DNA of 64,000 bases from contig NW_017265134.1 of the NCBI RefSeq assembly GCF_001638985.1, positions 3,985,998 to 4,049,997 on the forward strand, in the 5' to 3' direction. This document shows, piece by piece, positions 1 through 11,462 of the stretch. Under the pieces are notes generated by a model that did not search any database, had not been told where the DNA came from, and saw only the letters and a list, made by a program, of their open reading frames with translations. Position numbers and translations under genes: made by a program. Within the stretch, counting starts at the first letter, position 1, and each line of letters begins with the position of its first letter. Source of the DNA: Phycomyces blakesleeanus NRRL 1555(-). Lineage: Eukaryota > Mucoromycota > Mucoromycetes > Mucorales > Phycomycetaceae.

Positions 1-243
1 AGCACTTCAGACATTCAACTTATATACCAGAAAACTGAAAGCAAGTCTCCGTCCGAGAAATTAAGCGCTACCTCACAAGACTACATAATTCATTGTCGGG
101 ACGAATCAACTAATGAAGACGAGATCTTAAATACTCCACCAACCCAATGCTTAGATGATTCTATATTAAAAACGTTTCTAGATGATTTAAGTTTTGATAT
201 TTTCTCCCCTATAGACGAGCTTATATTCTCTTTATGTTCATAA
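1..243 (+). CDS. C-terminal end of an unknown protein (partial)
   Basis: An open frame runs from base 1 to a TAA at 241-243 and gives 80 residues. The peptide is polar and acidic, with several Asp-rich short stretches (for example CLDDSILKTFLDDLSFDIF) and ends ...DELIFSLCS. No conserved domain is recognisable. It could be the last exon or part of a single-exon gene whose start lies upstream of the window. It is kept because the frame stays open from the window edge and is followed by AT-rich non-coding DNA. Its function is unknown. Confidence 0.5.
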   Translation, partial: STSDIQLIYQKTESKSPSEKLSATSQDYIIHCRDESTNEDEILNTPPTQCLDDSILKTFLDDLSFDIFSPIDELIFSLCS

Positions 244-574
244 AACGCTTTAAATTATTTTTTTTGTATTTGATTATAATAATATCCTACTATAATGCAT
301 AATCTTTATTCAAACATTTGTACATTTTGAGGTTATTGCGATAGGGTTGTAAAATAAATTTATCTTATATGTAAGTTAGCCTGAAGTAAATAAAGAGTGA
401 TGATTGGCTCCAATGATTAATGAAGACAGATCGTGACAGCTACTATCAAGCTACACATATTTATATAGTTATACTAGTATTAGTCGTTAGTCTATTTTCT
501 TGCTCTTTACAATTTCTCTGTATATATACTTCCAAAACTTCTTTTCTATAGTCTAAAAAGGCAGCAATTGCTCA
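244..574. other. Intergenic region upstream of the helicase gene
   Basis: AT-rich spacer of 331 bases between the stop of the partial gene and the first ATG of the helicase gene. It must hold the 3' end of the first gene and the promoter of the helicase. Several TATA-like stretches are present near 458-540, but none can be singled out. Confidence 0.5.
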
Positions 575-3500
575 ATGTCATCAAGGAAAAGTTCTCGCCA
601 GAGACCTCCTAGAGGTTGGGATCATTCCCCAAGGTAGAATTACGCTACTTTATAGATACCTGTACACGTACACGTACACGTACTATCTATTATTAGTGTT
701 ATTTACTGTTTCACTTGCAATGCCCACAGACCTCAAATAGATGGACCAATTACAGTCAATGCAAACATTAACTTTGACACAAATGAGTACCAAGTCTCTC
801 CTGCACAGCCACAAGTAGAATATGGATATAACCAGAACCAGGATTGTTCGATGAGATGGGCGGCAGAAGCACAAGCAAGCTGGAACACTCCCTTTAGCAC
901 CAACACCAACTTCAACACCTCCTCGCAACCGTCGTCATCTCAATCTTCTTCTGCATTTAACAACTCCTCAGGATTTCAAGCCTGGGTAGAACCTACACGA
1001 TCGCCAGAACGCTTTAGCCATCCAGACCAGGTTGTGTTCAAGCTGAACACAGAGATTCCGGATCGACCAATATTTGTAGAAAAGGTCGATTTTGCCTCAT
1101 ATCGTTCCAAACCAATCGTTCCTGATCCAGCAGAAATCATGCAAGGACCCCCACAAGTCCCAGTAAGCAACGACCGCGGTCGTCGTGACGAACGCATTCC
1201 CCATATACCAGTTAACCACGTCCGTGGACCATACGAGAGCACCGACGAATATCTCTATACACATTTTGAGTTGATGCGTCAAGACTGTTTGATCCCTCTA
1301 CAAAAGGCTGTCCAGTCTTATAGATTGACAGCCGATAAACCCAAAGACAAGCTTGGATTGGCCATGTCAGACGACCAGGTTGAAACAGTTGCACTTTCAA
1401 GAGACTACCGACTTTATGAGCATGTAAATATATATATATATTTCTTAATCCCCCTTGTGAATTCAAAAAGCAACTTTATTTTTTTTAAAAAACAAAAGAA
1501 CACATACATACACACCCATATCAAAATAATCTTAATAACAATAATAACCTTTTTCTTTTCTCTACGTAATTGTCTTTGTTTAGGTCCGTTTAAATGCCAT
1601 CGTGTTTGGATCTCGTCAGACACTCTATAGGATCAGTTTTCGTTTACCTTACTATTGTCGAGTCAAGTGGCCTCAATCAAAGAGATTGATGGAAGGCAGC
1701 ATGGTCCTGTTGTCAAAAGATAACTTTGTTTCGGATATCAAGATTGCTACTGTTGTCAACAGAGGAGACGAGCCAATGAGAGGATCAAGCCGGTTTGAAT
1801 ACATGATAAATGTTAAACTTGAGTGTGATAATGAAAGAGATCCGCTTGGATTTGGAGACCCGTCTTCAGCTGATCAAGATACCTATGTTATGGTAGGTCT
1901 GACATATATATATATATATATATCAATAATTGTGCGCGTGGTTTATATATCTGTGTCTGTGCCTTTATTGATATATAATAATATGAATACGATATCGTTA
2001 TTGTAGATTGAAGCACCTACTGGATATTTTGAAGGTAAAATAAAATAAACTAGATATGTATATATGTATAAAAGTAAATAAATGAAAACCCAATTTTTTT
2101 TTTTTGCTTCTTTGAAATCATTATTTGAAATATTAATATTATAAAAGCCTATAGACACATACTCTCGGTCCTTAAAAACACTCAGGCCGATGAACTTCCT
2201 CTGGCCTCTTATTTGGTGGATATTTCTCAGGACATTCGGTTGCCTTATTATGCGTCTAGAAAGCAATTTTATGACATTGATCCCAGAAAACCCACCAATT
2301 CTCGAGACCAACAGAAGAATCTTGTCAAGGCTGACGTGGAGTGGCCAGAAAAAAATACTGGAATGGATCGTACTCAAATGGATGCCTTGCAAACCATGAT
2401 TACTAATAACATTGCAATTATTCAAGGTATATTTCAATAAGAAAAAGAAGTCCTCCTTTATTCACATATTTATAAGAAAAAAAAAGAAAGCAGAAACAAA
2501 TGAATGAGTTGAGCTAATTGGTACCTTTATATTTTTTTTTTACAAATATCTATCTATATCTATATCTATATATTTATATTTATATTTATAGGTCCTCCTG
2601 GAACGGGAAAAACCTTCGTGGGAACATACGGAATGAAGGTGTTACTAAAGAACTTTGACCAAGGATTAGGACCAATTGTTTGTATTTGCCAGACCAACCA
2701 TGCTCTTGATCAGTTTTTGGAACACGTACTGGACTTTGACCCACGAGTGATACGTATTGGTGCGCGATCTCGGTCAGAACGACTAAAAGACCATATTCTT
2801 TTTGAAGTGCGCAAGGAGCGAGAGGCCGTACGGGGACTCGGAAGGGTTTACCGGAAAAGAGACGAGATTAGTAAGAAGATTAGAGAAATCATCGTGACCA
2901 TGTACGAAGAACCCTGCGTGACGCTCGATTACCTTCGCAAGATAAAGGCTCTCCGTCCACGCCAGTTAGAATCCCTGAAGCGGGTGGGTGAGCGTGGGGC
3001 AAGGAATGATGCCCTTTCTACTGCTGCTGTTGCGGCAGCGAGTGCGGGAGGAGGTGGTGCAGATGAGGACTCAGATGATGACTGGGTAATTGGATCAGAC
3101 ATCACTATATCAAAAACCCGTGGTGCTCCTACTCCGGCCCCAAGTGCCTGGGGAGGCAATCGCAACCAAAACCAAAACCAGAATCCAAACCCGAACCATC
3201 GAGAAGAAGAAAAGGTGCCACCGGTTAATCCTGTAGAGGTGTGGCTCAAGGACGCAATCGAATTCGTAAATGAGTCAGGTGCGCCGTTTAACTTGGATGA
3301 TGACGAAAAGGCCGATTTCTTGGAGCAGCAAAAGGGACTTTTGTTTGATGAAGACGAGGATGAGGATGAATTGATCGAAGAGGAAGAACTGCAGGAGATC
3401 ACCCAGAATTTCAAAGAAGATCTGCAGGACCTAAAGGCCGACAAGAGTCCGTATATCAACATTGGCGTGGCTTATCGCAATCAGTCCGAATCGTTCTCTA

Positions 3501-5616
3501 GGCGCCAAACCAACCGAGACGAGACTCGCAAGGTGATCAATTACAAAAAGACGGCCGCAAGAGGATTCGACTCGTCACGGTTCAATTTCTTTGATGACTC
3601 AGCTGCACCTTTATCGTATGACGAGGATGATAAAGAACAGGATGATGAACAGCACAATGTGCTTGAACGGTGGATGAAGGACGACGATGTATCGATGTGG
3701 CCACTCGCTGTTCGACTAAAGGCACACAAGAAGTGGGCCCAGCAATTGCAACAAGAGCAGGGTCAAACAATTAGATCGTTGATAGTCCGATACGAAGAGT
3801 GCTCAAAGGAGATCCGTAAGATGCAAGTGAAAAACGATGCGCTTATCTGCCGTGAGGCCAGAGTTGTTGGACTGACTAGTACAGCTGCGGTAAGTATACT
3901 ATTTTTGTATATTCTGTAAAACTAAAAATAAAATTAATAAGAGATAAGCAGAATCTAATTCAATCGATCAAGAAACCAATTGAACGGTCGGTATACTTAC
4001 GATTATTATTATACTATATAACATTATAGGCTAAATACCATGACCTTCTTGAAGAAATGAAACCAAAGGTTATGGTGGTTGAAGAGGCGGCAGAAATGCT
4101 GGAGGCTCATATTGTCACCGCTCTTACTCAGTCTCTCCAGCATCTGATTCTAATTGGGTAAGATTACATCAATGTAGGTTTTGTTTTGTTACCAGCTCAG
4201 TCTCTCTCTTTTTTTTCCGTTACTTTGCTTTATATTATTTTATATTAATAATATTAATAATAACAATAATAACCTCTAGCTTTGGCTTACACAATTGAAT
4301 TTCTTTGTTTGATATAGTGATCATGAGCAGCTAAGACCATCGACTGCTGTACATACTCTGGCCAAACAGCATTTCCTTGACGTGTCCTTGTTCGAACGAT
4401 TGGTGAAGAATGATATGCCCTATTCTCGGCTGTCATTCCAACGCCGAATGCGCCCTGAGATTAGAACATTGATTGACCCTATCTATTTCGACCCGCCTCT
4501 GCAGGACCATCCGGACGTAGTCAAGCTACCTATGGTCAGAGGAATGGACAAATCGCTCTTCTTCCTGAGTCACACCGAGCCCGAGAGCCACATGGAGGAG
4601 ACGGCCTCAAAGTCGAATGAGCACGAGGCCGAGATGGCTGCTAAACTGTCGACATACTTGCTGATGCAAGGCTATTCTCCGGCCGACATTACAATCATCA
4701 CAATGTACTCTGGGCAGCGAACGACAATCAAGAAGGCCCTGAAGAAGGAACGCAAACCCGAGGTTGATACTTCGCTCGTACAAGTCAGTAGTGTGGATGG
4801 ATATCAAGGAGAGGAAAACAAAATCATCATCCTGTCATTGGTCAGAAGTAACAATGCGGGGATGATTGGATTTTTAAGTATCGCAAACCGTGTGTGTGTC
4901 AGTTTATCGCGTGCGAAACATGTAAGCTTTTTATTTATATATATTTGTGTGTGTGTGTGTGTGTATATTTGTTTTGCTGTATTTTTATTTCACTGTTTTA
5001 TTGAACCTTTATTAGGGAATGTATATCCTAGGTAACGCAAAACTACTGTGCGAGAAGAGTGATCTGTGGAACGAGATCGTTTATAATCTGGAAGAGAAGA
5101 AGGCGGGCAACATTGGCGTCAGACTGGCCCTAAAATGTCTTCGTCACAACGAGTTGACAGAAGTTCAGTGGCCAGTCGACTTTTCGGATGTTGAGGAGGG
5201 TGGATGTACAAGGCCGTGTGGCACTGTGCTTGATTGTGGTCACCAGGTAAAGTGTAGATATACAATATATGTATAATATATGTATTATGTATCTATATTG
5301 TATACATGTATGGATACAAATATAAAATATATTATATAATGTACCTAATTATGTTTTTTTTCCTACAAAATAGTGCCCACTTAAATGCCATGTATATGAG
5401 CATGACCTGGTTCGTTGCCAACTTCCCTGCCGCAAGGTATTCCAGCCGTGTGGCCACGCTTGTACCCGTAGGTGCTTTGAAGTGTGTGGCTCATGCTTGA
5501 CCCCAAGAGTACTGCGATTGCCTTGCGGGCATGAACTGAAGGAGGAGTGTGGAAAGATAAAGAAGTTGTTGGAGGACCCTACTTCCTGGCGTTGTAAATC
5601 TTGCCCAAAGAAATAA
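575..5616 (+). CDS. NFX1-type zinc finger SF1 helicase (ZNFX1/Hrr1-like)
   Basis: Exons: 575-633, 730-1423, 1584-1892, 2007-2034, 2148-2426, 2592-3889, 4030-4157, 4318-4921, 5016-5246, 5374-5616. They join in frame to 1290 residues. Helicase motifs in order: Walker A GPPGTGKT (about 457-464), QTNHALDQ (motif Ia, about 490), VVEEAAE as Walker B (905-911), LIGDHEQLRP (motif III), QRRMRPEI (motif IV), SVDGYQGEE (motif V, about 1090) and SLSRAKH (motif VI). Cys/His-rich NFX1-type fingers follow ([28 protein letters not shown]). The 28-nt exon 4 is supported by the family block FEAYRHIL, which crosses the exon 4/5 junction. Between motifs Ia and II lies a long low-complexity insert with Asn/Gln repeats and acidic runs (about 610-725). 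Relatives include human ZNFX1, worm ZNFX-1, fission yeast Hrr1 and Neurospora SAD-3, which act with RNA-dependent RNA polymerases or Argonautes. A role in RNA silencing is inferred from the family. The protein is shorter than ZNFX1 (about 1900 aa). Confidence 0.9.
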
Positions 5617-6455
5617 AACAAAAAGAAACCAAAAAGAAAAAGTTGTTATAGATAAATAACGATAGAAAATGATAACAAACGTAAATCTTTTGGTTGGAAA
5701 AGGAAGTTAAGAAAAAAATGAAAATGAAAGAGAGCCAGATGGTGGGGGCTGAGAATGAAATGATTTCCAGCAGGGTTTTTTTTTTTTTTTTTTTTTTTGC
5801 TCACGCGTGGATGATAAGAAGTGATTTAGCTACTTTGGCTGAATCAAAAAAAAAAGACAAAAAAGACCAAGGGCGGGAACACAGCGCCTGAGGCATTAAA
5901 AGAGCACATGAGAGTGTAGACCAAAAGAAGGTTTCTTGAGATCTCATTGGCGTTTGGATTAGTGCAACGTCCTTGTCTTGGGTGAAAGATATCATTAGAG
6001 TGTAAATAGAAATAATCTTATTTTATTTATTTTATATATCTATTTATATTGTATAAAATCATTCCTTAAGGGCCTGGTCTTGATATCATTGACCCACAAA
6101 TCATCGATTGGCAGCTGGCTTTTTAATGAAATGGCGAAAGAGTTCAAACCGTGTAACTGTGGAGATCGAATGAAGCTGAGGACCATCTCTAATCTTGCTC
6201 GTTCTTTCGGTTCCCACCAACATCTTCCTCTTCTTACTTTATTTATTTATTTATTTTATTTTATTTTTCATATTTTCTTATTCACTTCTTTTGCTTCTTC
6301 TTCTTCTTTTCATCTCTCTTTCTCTCTCTCTCTCTCGAACACTTCTTTAAATTTTTATTTTTCTTAAGTCCCTTTCCTTCAAGCCAGCTTCTCTCTCTCT
6401 CTCTCTCTCACTCACACACACACAAACTCTTACTTTTACTATTACTCTTTCCTTA
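5617..6455. other. Intergenic region with poly-T and CT-rich leader
   Basis: Contains the 3' flank of the helicase and the promoter/leader of the next gene. A run of 23 T lies at about 5776-5798. Just before the ATG at 6456 are pyrimidine tracts (TC repeats at about 6318-6335 and 6390-6408) followed by CA repeats, the kind of CT-rich leader common upstream of fungal start codons. A 95-codon open frame at 6080-6367 runs into low-complexity sequence and is not supported as a gene. Confidence 0.5.
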
Positions 6456-9014
6456 ATGCCGTTTGCCACCGTCGGTCTTTCAGACAAGCAAATTCGAGCA
6501 GGCAATGCTGCTGATCCTGAAGACGACTCCATGCTCAGTTCGGGCTGGTCCTATCCCTCAGCAGATCATTATGATTACAAATTTCCTTACCACACATTAG
6601 GATTCCCAGACTTTTCCCTCAGAGTCAAAGACGAGGTCTCAGAAAATGCGTCCTGTGGATCTCCATGTGGACAATCACACTATTCATTTGGCCCAACAGA
6701 TTGCCCAGCCTATTCACCCACACTCTCACCACCGCCACTACTACTCGACGCCAACCTCAGAACCTCACCGCCGCTCTCGTTTATGGAAACCGACACAGAC
6801 TTCTCACTATCACCACTACCACTTCCAGACATGCAAGTCGTCAGCGACGCTCTTGCCAAATTCAACCTTTCATACACAGACGTCGGTATTCACATGGAAG
6901 CCAATGTCACCAACGTCTCCGATCTACGGTCACTTATTGACGCATTCTCTCAGCTCTGTCTACCCAATCCCCTCGACAGCTCACTAAAAGATTCAAACGA
7001 GAACAACAATAAACACAACTCTCGAATCAACTGCAAGACCAACTGTAACAATACCACAAATAATAGTAATAGTAATAGTAACAATTATAGCTACAAGAAT
7101 AAGAACAATAATACAAGTAATAACAATAATAATAATAATGATCATACAACTGTAATCTACCGCAACAAATCTCAAAAAACCAAACCAGCAAACTTCTTCG
7201 CATCAGTGTCATTACTTGGCCTGAGCCAGGATCCACACTCTACACACAAAAGCGGCACAACATTACGGGCAATTGCCGATGCCTGTGTTGATGCCTATTT
7301 CCTGTGCTGGGTACGGTGTGCAAGTGTGCTTGTGAAAGATGAATTTATGGAATGGTACACAAGCCAATCCTCACCCGAGGACACGTTTATTGTAAACGCA
7401 ATTTGTTCTTTTATGTTTAACCACATGCTCGTCCATCACCCCAAACCCGAATTTTCACAGTTTATCGGTGACCAAGACAAGATTCGAGAGCAAGAAGAGT
7501 TTTACTTTGATCGTGCCCGACACGTCCTGGCACAGATCTTTGATGTTCCTGACCGCTACATGATTGTCGGCCTTTTGATGATGAGTACCCGCGCAGAGGC
7601 AAGCCGACGCCACCACTATGTCGGCATGGCAGTCTCGATGCTCCATCAGCTCGAAATCTATCCACGCATGAACACCGACCCTGTCGACATTGACGACGAC
7701 CGTGCATTCGACAAAGAAATGGACACCCGGCTCTGGTGGTTTGCATGGTCGATTGACTTTTATCTCTATTCAGCCGGTGCTCCAAAGAACACTCCACAGC
7801 CACGCCTGCCGGGTCAGGTGTCGCTTCCACGGGTGTTTGAGCAAGACATCGACGGGGTCGAGAATAGCATCATCGCGCACGAAAAGTGCATTCTTCTGTG
7901 GCAGATGCAGGCCGAGATCATCCTTGCTGTCTACGAAAAAGATGCTGATATGACTGTCGAGCAGCTGAACAACTACGACTCTAAGCTCAACTCGTATTAC
8001 AGCTCATTGCCAGATTATCTAAAGTGCGACAGTGGATTTGAATACGGCAACGAAGAATTGTTTCTGACATGCCTCCGAGTGACGGTCGAATACAACGCAA
8101 CCCGCATACTACTCCACAAACTGTTCTTACCCGAAGTGACCGACCCACGTCCTAGCCGACTCTCTCTCCAGTCGCTCAACACCTGCCTCATCACTTCATT
8201 AACCCAATTGCGAGCCCTCAACACATGCACCCGCTCAGCCCTCACCCAATGTGCATTCGATCGCGACGAACTCTGGCGTGCCTCCGAGGTCATCTCGATG
8301 GCGATGGATATCTACCGCACCTGCATATCTCCAGACGACCAGAAACTGATTCTTCAGAACATCGACCGAGCCGAATACGAAAACGGACTCAACAAGGCAC
8401 TCGAGATCCTCAAGAAGACCCGCGAATACGATGCAATGAACAAGAACTGGATTCAAGTTGCAGACTGGCTTCAGGTTGAAATCAGACGCCACAAACTGTA
8501 CTCTCGGTCTTCATCAAAGGATTATCGGTCACCATCCACAAAAGACGACAGCAGTAACCTTGGCCCGATTACAGCACCAGCTCCGGACTACTACCTCGCA
8601 AACCTCAAGATAAAACCACCCCAAGATCAGGCACCTCGCAAACGATCACGGCAAATGTCCAACACCGAATCTAGCTCGATGCTCTCTGTCCTCTCCTTTC
8701 CTCAACCAAATTTCTCATCAGTCTTCTCTGGCTTGCTCGGACAACGTAGGAAGAGTGTATCTCCGAATGCGCCAGCACAAGTACAATTCAATATGTATAT
8801 ACCCGAACAGCAAACACCATCACCATCACCATCACCATCACTACTACAACGAAGCAAACCTCAACCTCAATCACAGATACAACAGCAGTTACCGCAACCG
8901 TTTCAGCAATTCAATGCAATGAGTCCAGGTGCGGGCAAGAACCAGCCAAGGTTTCGATATTTCAATCCTCGAAAGATGAACAAGTTTCTCTTTATTGATG
9001 AACACCCCATGTAA
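6456..9014 (+). CDS. Fungal-specific transcription factor domain protein without visible Zn cluster
   Basis: Intronless frame of 852 residues from ATG 6456. Residues about 265-560 look like the fungal_trans / middle homology region of Zn2Cys6 regulators: helices with DACVDAYFLCW, then EASRRHHYVGMAVSMLHQL, then DTRLWWFAWSIDFYLY followed by a Pro-rich LPGQVSLP segment, the usual order in that family. The N-terminus is Pro/Ser-rich, residues about 180-230 are Asn-rich low complexity, and the last 150 residues are Ser/Pro/Gln-rich. What is missing is the CX2CX6C...C zinc cluster: the few N-terminal cysteines are not spaced for it, and no upstream exon supplying it was found. It may act through a partner, or the DNA-binding exon may have been lost or lie further upstream. 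A nuclear regulator is inferred; its targets are unknown. Confidence 0.75.
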   Translation: MPFATVGLSDKQIRAGNAADPEDDSMLSSGWSYPSADHYDYKFPYHTLGFPDFSLRVKDEVSENASCGSPCGQSHYSFGPTDCPAYSPTLSPPPLLLDANLRTSPPLSFMETDTDFSLSPLPLPDMQVVSDALAKFNLSYTDVGIHMEANVTNVSDLRSLIDAFSQLCLPNPLDSSLKDSNENNNKHNSRINCKTNCNNTTNNSNSNSNNYSYKNKNNNTSNNNNNNNDHTTVIYRNKSQKTKPANFFASVSLLGLSQDPHSTHKSGTTLRAIADACVDAYFLCWVRCASVLVKDEFMEWYTSQSSPEDTFIVNAICSFMFNHMLVHHPKPEFSQFIGDQDKIREQEEFYFDRARHVLAQIFDVPDRYMIVGLLMMSTRAEASRRHHYVGMAVSMLHQLEIYPRMNTDPVDIDDDRAFDKEMDTRLWWFAWSIDFYLYSAGAPKNTPQPRLPGQVSLPRVFEQDIDGVENSIIAHEKCILLWQMQAEIILAVYEKDADMTVEQLNNYDSKLNSYYSSLPDYLKCDSGFEYGNEELFLTCLRVTVEYNATRILLHKLFLPEVTDPRPSRLSLQSLNTCLITSLTQLRALNTCTRSALTQCAFDRDELWRASEVISMAMDIYRTCISPDDQKLILQNIDRAEYENGLNKALEILKKTREYDAMNKNWIQVADWLQVEIRRHKLYSRSSSKDYRSPSTKDDSSNLGPITAPAPDYYLANLKIKPPQDQAPRKRSRQMSNTESSSMLSVLSFPQPNFSSVFSGLLGQRRKSVSPNAPAQVQFNMYIPEQQTPSPSPSPSLLQRSKPQPQSQIQQQLPQPFQQFNAMSPGAGKNQPRFRYFNPRKMNKFLFIDEHPM

Positions 9015-9272
9015 TTTCTTTTCATTTCCTCCTCCTCACCTTGCTTCAATACATTTCACTTCTCCTTTGTCCTTCCTTTTATTTTCTTCTTCTTTACCAT
9101 TTATTCATATTCCATACTACTTTTCCCTTTCCCTCTGTACCATCATCGCCATCAACATCATCGACCAACCAACCAACCAAAAAAAGAAAAATTACCTTTT
9201 CGATTTCTTCTGTCCTATCCTGTCATCTTTCTTCATTATGCTCTTACGACCATGTATGCGTGCCCCATCTAC

Positions 9273-9311
<39 letters not shown>

Positions 9312-9742
9312 AATTTATCTATCAATTTATCTGTCTATCAATCTTTATTAACCTTATCTATCTATCTAAATCTCTATCTATCTATCTGTTTTATCCTCCT
9401 TGTACATTTTTCTTTTCTTTTACTATGGATTGCTTTCTTTATATATATATATATATATATATATCATCCACACTCCTTCACTCTTTCTTTCTTTCTTTCT
9501 TTTTTTGCTCTGTTTCGCTTGACTCCCTCAATTTCGTACATTCTTCATTTTGTTGTAGTTAGATACCTGTAGCGCATAATAATATATAATACAATATTTC
9601 AAAAATTGTTCATTATTTTATATATATATATATGTTTTGATATAATTTTTACAAGTGTGTTGGTGTGTTGGTGTACATTTTTAATATACAATTTATATAT
9701 ATATATATATTTAATCTAGCTCTAGTTTACAATACCATATTG
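9015..9742. other. Convergent 3' intergenic region rich in microsatellites
   Basis: Lies between two convergent genes. It carries a pyrimidine-rich stretch, the TATC array, several (TA)n runs (about 9438-9464, 9620-9634, 9695-9710) and a TTTC run near 9482. Long open frames here are translations of these repeats only. Confidence 0.6.
9273..9398. repeat. (TATC)n microsatellite, partly degenerate
   Basis: About ten perfect TATC units from 9273 to 9312 are followed by interrupted units (TATCAATT, TATCTGTC) up to about 9398. Confidence 0.9.
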
Positions 9743-10455
9743 TTATACTACACTGTAGGCAGACCTTACGGTATTCATACGCGAAATGCCATTATTTGTT
9801 GCTTCCATTTGAGCATCCCAATCACGGATAAACTGGTCCTTTAGAGCCGAGTACCTCTGTCTTCCCTCGGTCTTTAGCAAGTATGCCTGGATAACCAAAC
9901 CAAAGTAGATCTGTAGACTTGTCCAGATCACAAAACATGTGCCCAAAAGAAAGTAGGCCACCAGAATCGCGGTCGCACAACCTTCTTCTTCTTCTGTCCG
10001 ACCTTGGCGGTCTGCACAACTCGAAATCGTCTTTTGACGATACACACCAGCCAGCACAAACATGATCAATTGAATGACGCCTAGTGAACCGGCTGTGATC
10101 CGATATCCTAGACAAAGCCGTTGCAATACTGAAAGGTTCTAATGTGTTTATTTATGTGCGTGTATGTGTATGTGTATGTGTATGTGCGTGTGCGTGTGCG
10201 TGTGCGTGTGCATGTATGCATGTATTCATACATGTGTTTCGGTGTGTGTGTGTGTGTGTGAAGTGTGTGAAGTGTGTGTGTGTGTGTGTGTGAGTATTAG
10301 CGGTCATTGTGAAAAATATAAAAATATTATATATTAAAAAATAAATAAATAAATAAATAACAAACACAGACAGACAGGCAGGCAGGCAGACAGACAGACA
10401 TGTGTGTGTGTGTGAAAAAGGTACAAAAAAAAAAGAGAGGCTTTGGTTGTAATGA

Positions 10456-10486
<31 letters not shown>

Positions 10487-10761
10487 TAGAACGAGCAAAA
10501 TATAATTATGATGATTTTTTTTTATTTTTTATTTAATTTTATTTAATTTTGTTGGTCTCTCTAACCTTTAGTATGATCACGATTCCTGTACACGCCAATA
10601 AAAAGTAAATGAGATGTATAATTGCGACAAACCATACTACTCCAGCTGCTCCAAGCGTAATCGAGAAATCTATAATGTGAAATGATCAAATGAAGTAAAA
10701 AAAAAAATGAATATGATTGATGAGTATCGAATAATGTATATATAACTATATGAGTATCAAT

Positions 10762-10792
<31 letters not shown>

Positions 10793-10951
10793 CAAGTATG
10801 TATATCTTTATATTTCAATTTTTTTTGGTGTACCTGATAAACGCACCAGAGATATTATTGCAAACAAGAGTCCATAAAGACCATCGATAGTTAGGATCAA
10901 AATGGAGCCTTTTTTTAGTGAGAATAAGAAGCAACAGGTGTTCAAAGTCAT
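9743..10951 (-). CDS. Small four-span membrane protein (LAPTM/MARVEL-like topology)
   Basis: Three exons on the minus strand: 10834-10951, 10566-10669, 9743-10138, giving 205 residues. The start is the ATG at 10951-10949, in frame with the first hydrophobic stretch. Four hydrophobic segments are visible: about 13-33 (GSILILTIDGLYGLLFAIIS), 43-68 (AAGVVWFVAIIHLIYFLLA), 80-97 (GVIQLIMFVLAGVY) and 118-150 (AILVAYFLLGTCFVIW). Between spans 3 and 4 is a hydrophilic loop with two Cys, and a polar tail of about 40 residues follows. For exon 3 the acceptor at 10139-10140 keeps the frame; the nearer CAG does not. The Cys-rich start MTLNTCCF and the four-span layout recall LAPTM-type endolysosomal proteins, but no signature residue proves this. 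It is divergently arranged with the Ssh4-like gene. Confidence 0.7.
10456..10486. repeat. (AAT)n microsatellite in an intron
   Basis: About ten AAT units inside the second intron of the four-span membrane protein gene. The same intron also has CA/TG-rich and GACA/GGCA repeats (about 10160-10420). Confidence 0.85.
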
Positions 10952-11462
10952 TATGGATCCAGAACAAAGAAATCAACAAAGAAAGAAAGAAAGATATATA
11001 TATATATAAAGGAGGGGGGGAAAGAAGAAGAAGAAAAAAGAGGAATAAGAAAGAAAGGGATTATGGCTGTGGTTATTATTATGAGTAGGAAAAAAAATTG
11101 AAAAATGAAAGAACAAGCCTTTGTTGCTACATCATTCAGGGCAAATGACTGAAATCTTCTTTGGATTACCATAAAAGGAGAAATGTCAGTTTCAAAAAAA
11201 AAAGGTACCAAACAAACGACAAAAATAAACTAGAATGAAATGAAATGAAATGAGATGAGATAAGATGATAGCCAGAAATAAAGGAGTATGATAATAGACC
11301 ATTAAAAGCCAACAATAAATATACTCTTATATATATATATATATATTCTACATTTATTGTCATCGTTACTATCATAATTATCGTTATTCTTATTCTTTAT
11401 TTCTTTTGTAGTTTTTTTTTATATACTGTGTTTCTGGACCAAAAGAAAGGAAAGAAGAAAAG
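10952..11462. promoter_or_regulatory. Shared region between two divergent genes
   Basis: 511 bases separate the start codons of the minus-strand four-span protein (ATG at 10951) and the plus-strand Ssh4-like gene (ATG at 11463), so both promoters must lie here. Visible content: purine-rich GAAA runs, a (TA)n stretch at 11330-11346 that could serve as a TATA element, and a repeated AATGA block near 11234. No defined operator can be named. Confidence 0.4.

Noticed and set aside
2929..3462. 177-codon minus-strand frame inside the helicase gene
   Set aside because: Ser/Phe-rich shadow of the acidic/Asn-rich coding strand of the helicase.
6080..6367. Frame with MAKEFKPCNCGDRMKL as a possible zinc-cluster exon for the transcription factor
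   Set aside because: Cysteine spacing does not fit Zn2Cys6, the frame runs into T-rich repeats, and it does not splice naturally to the ATG at 6456.
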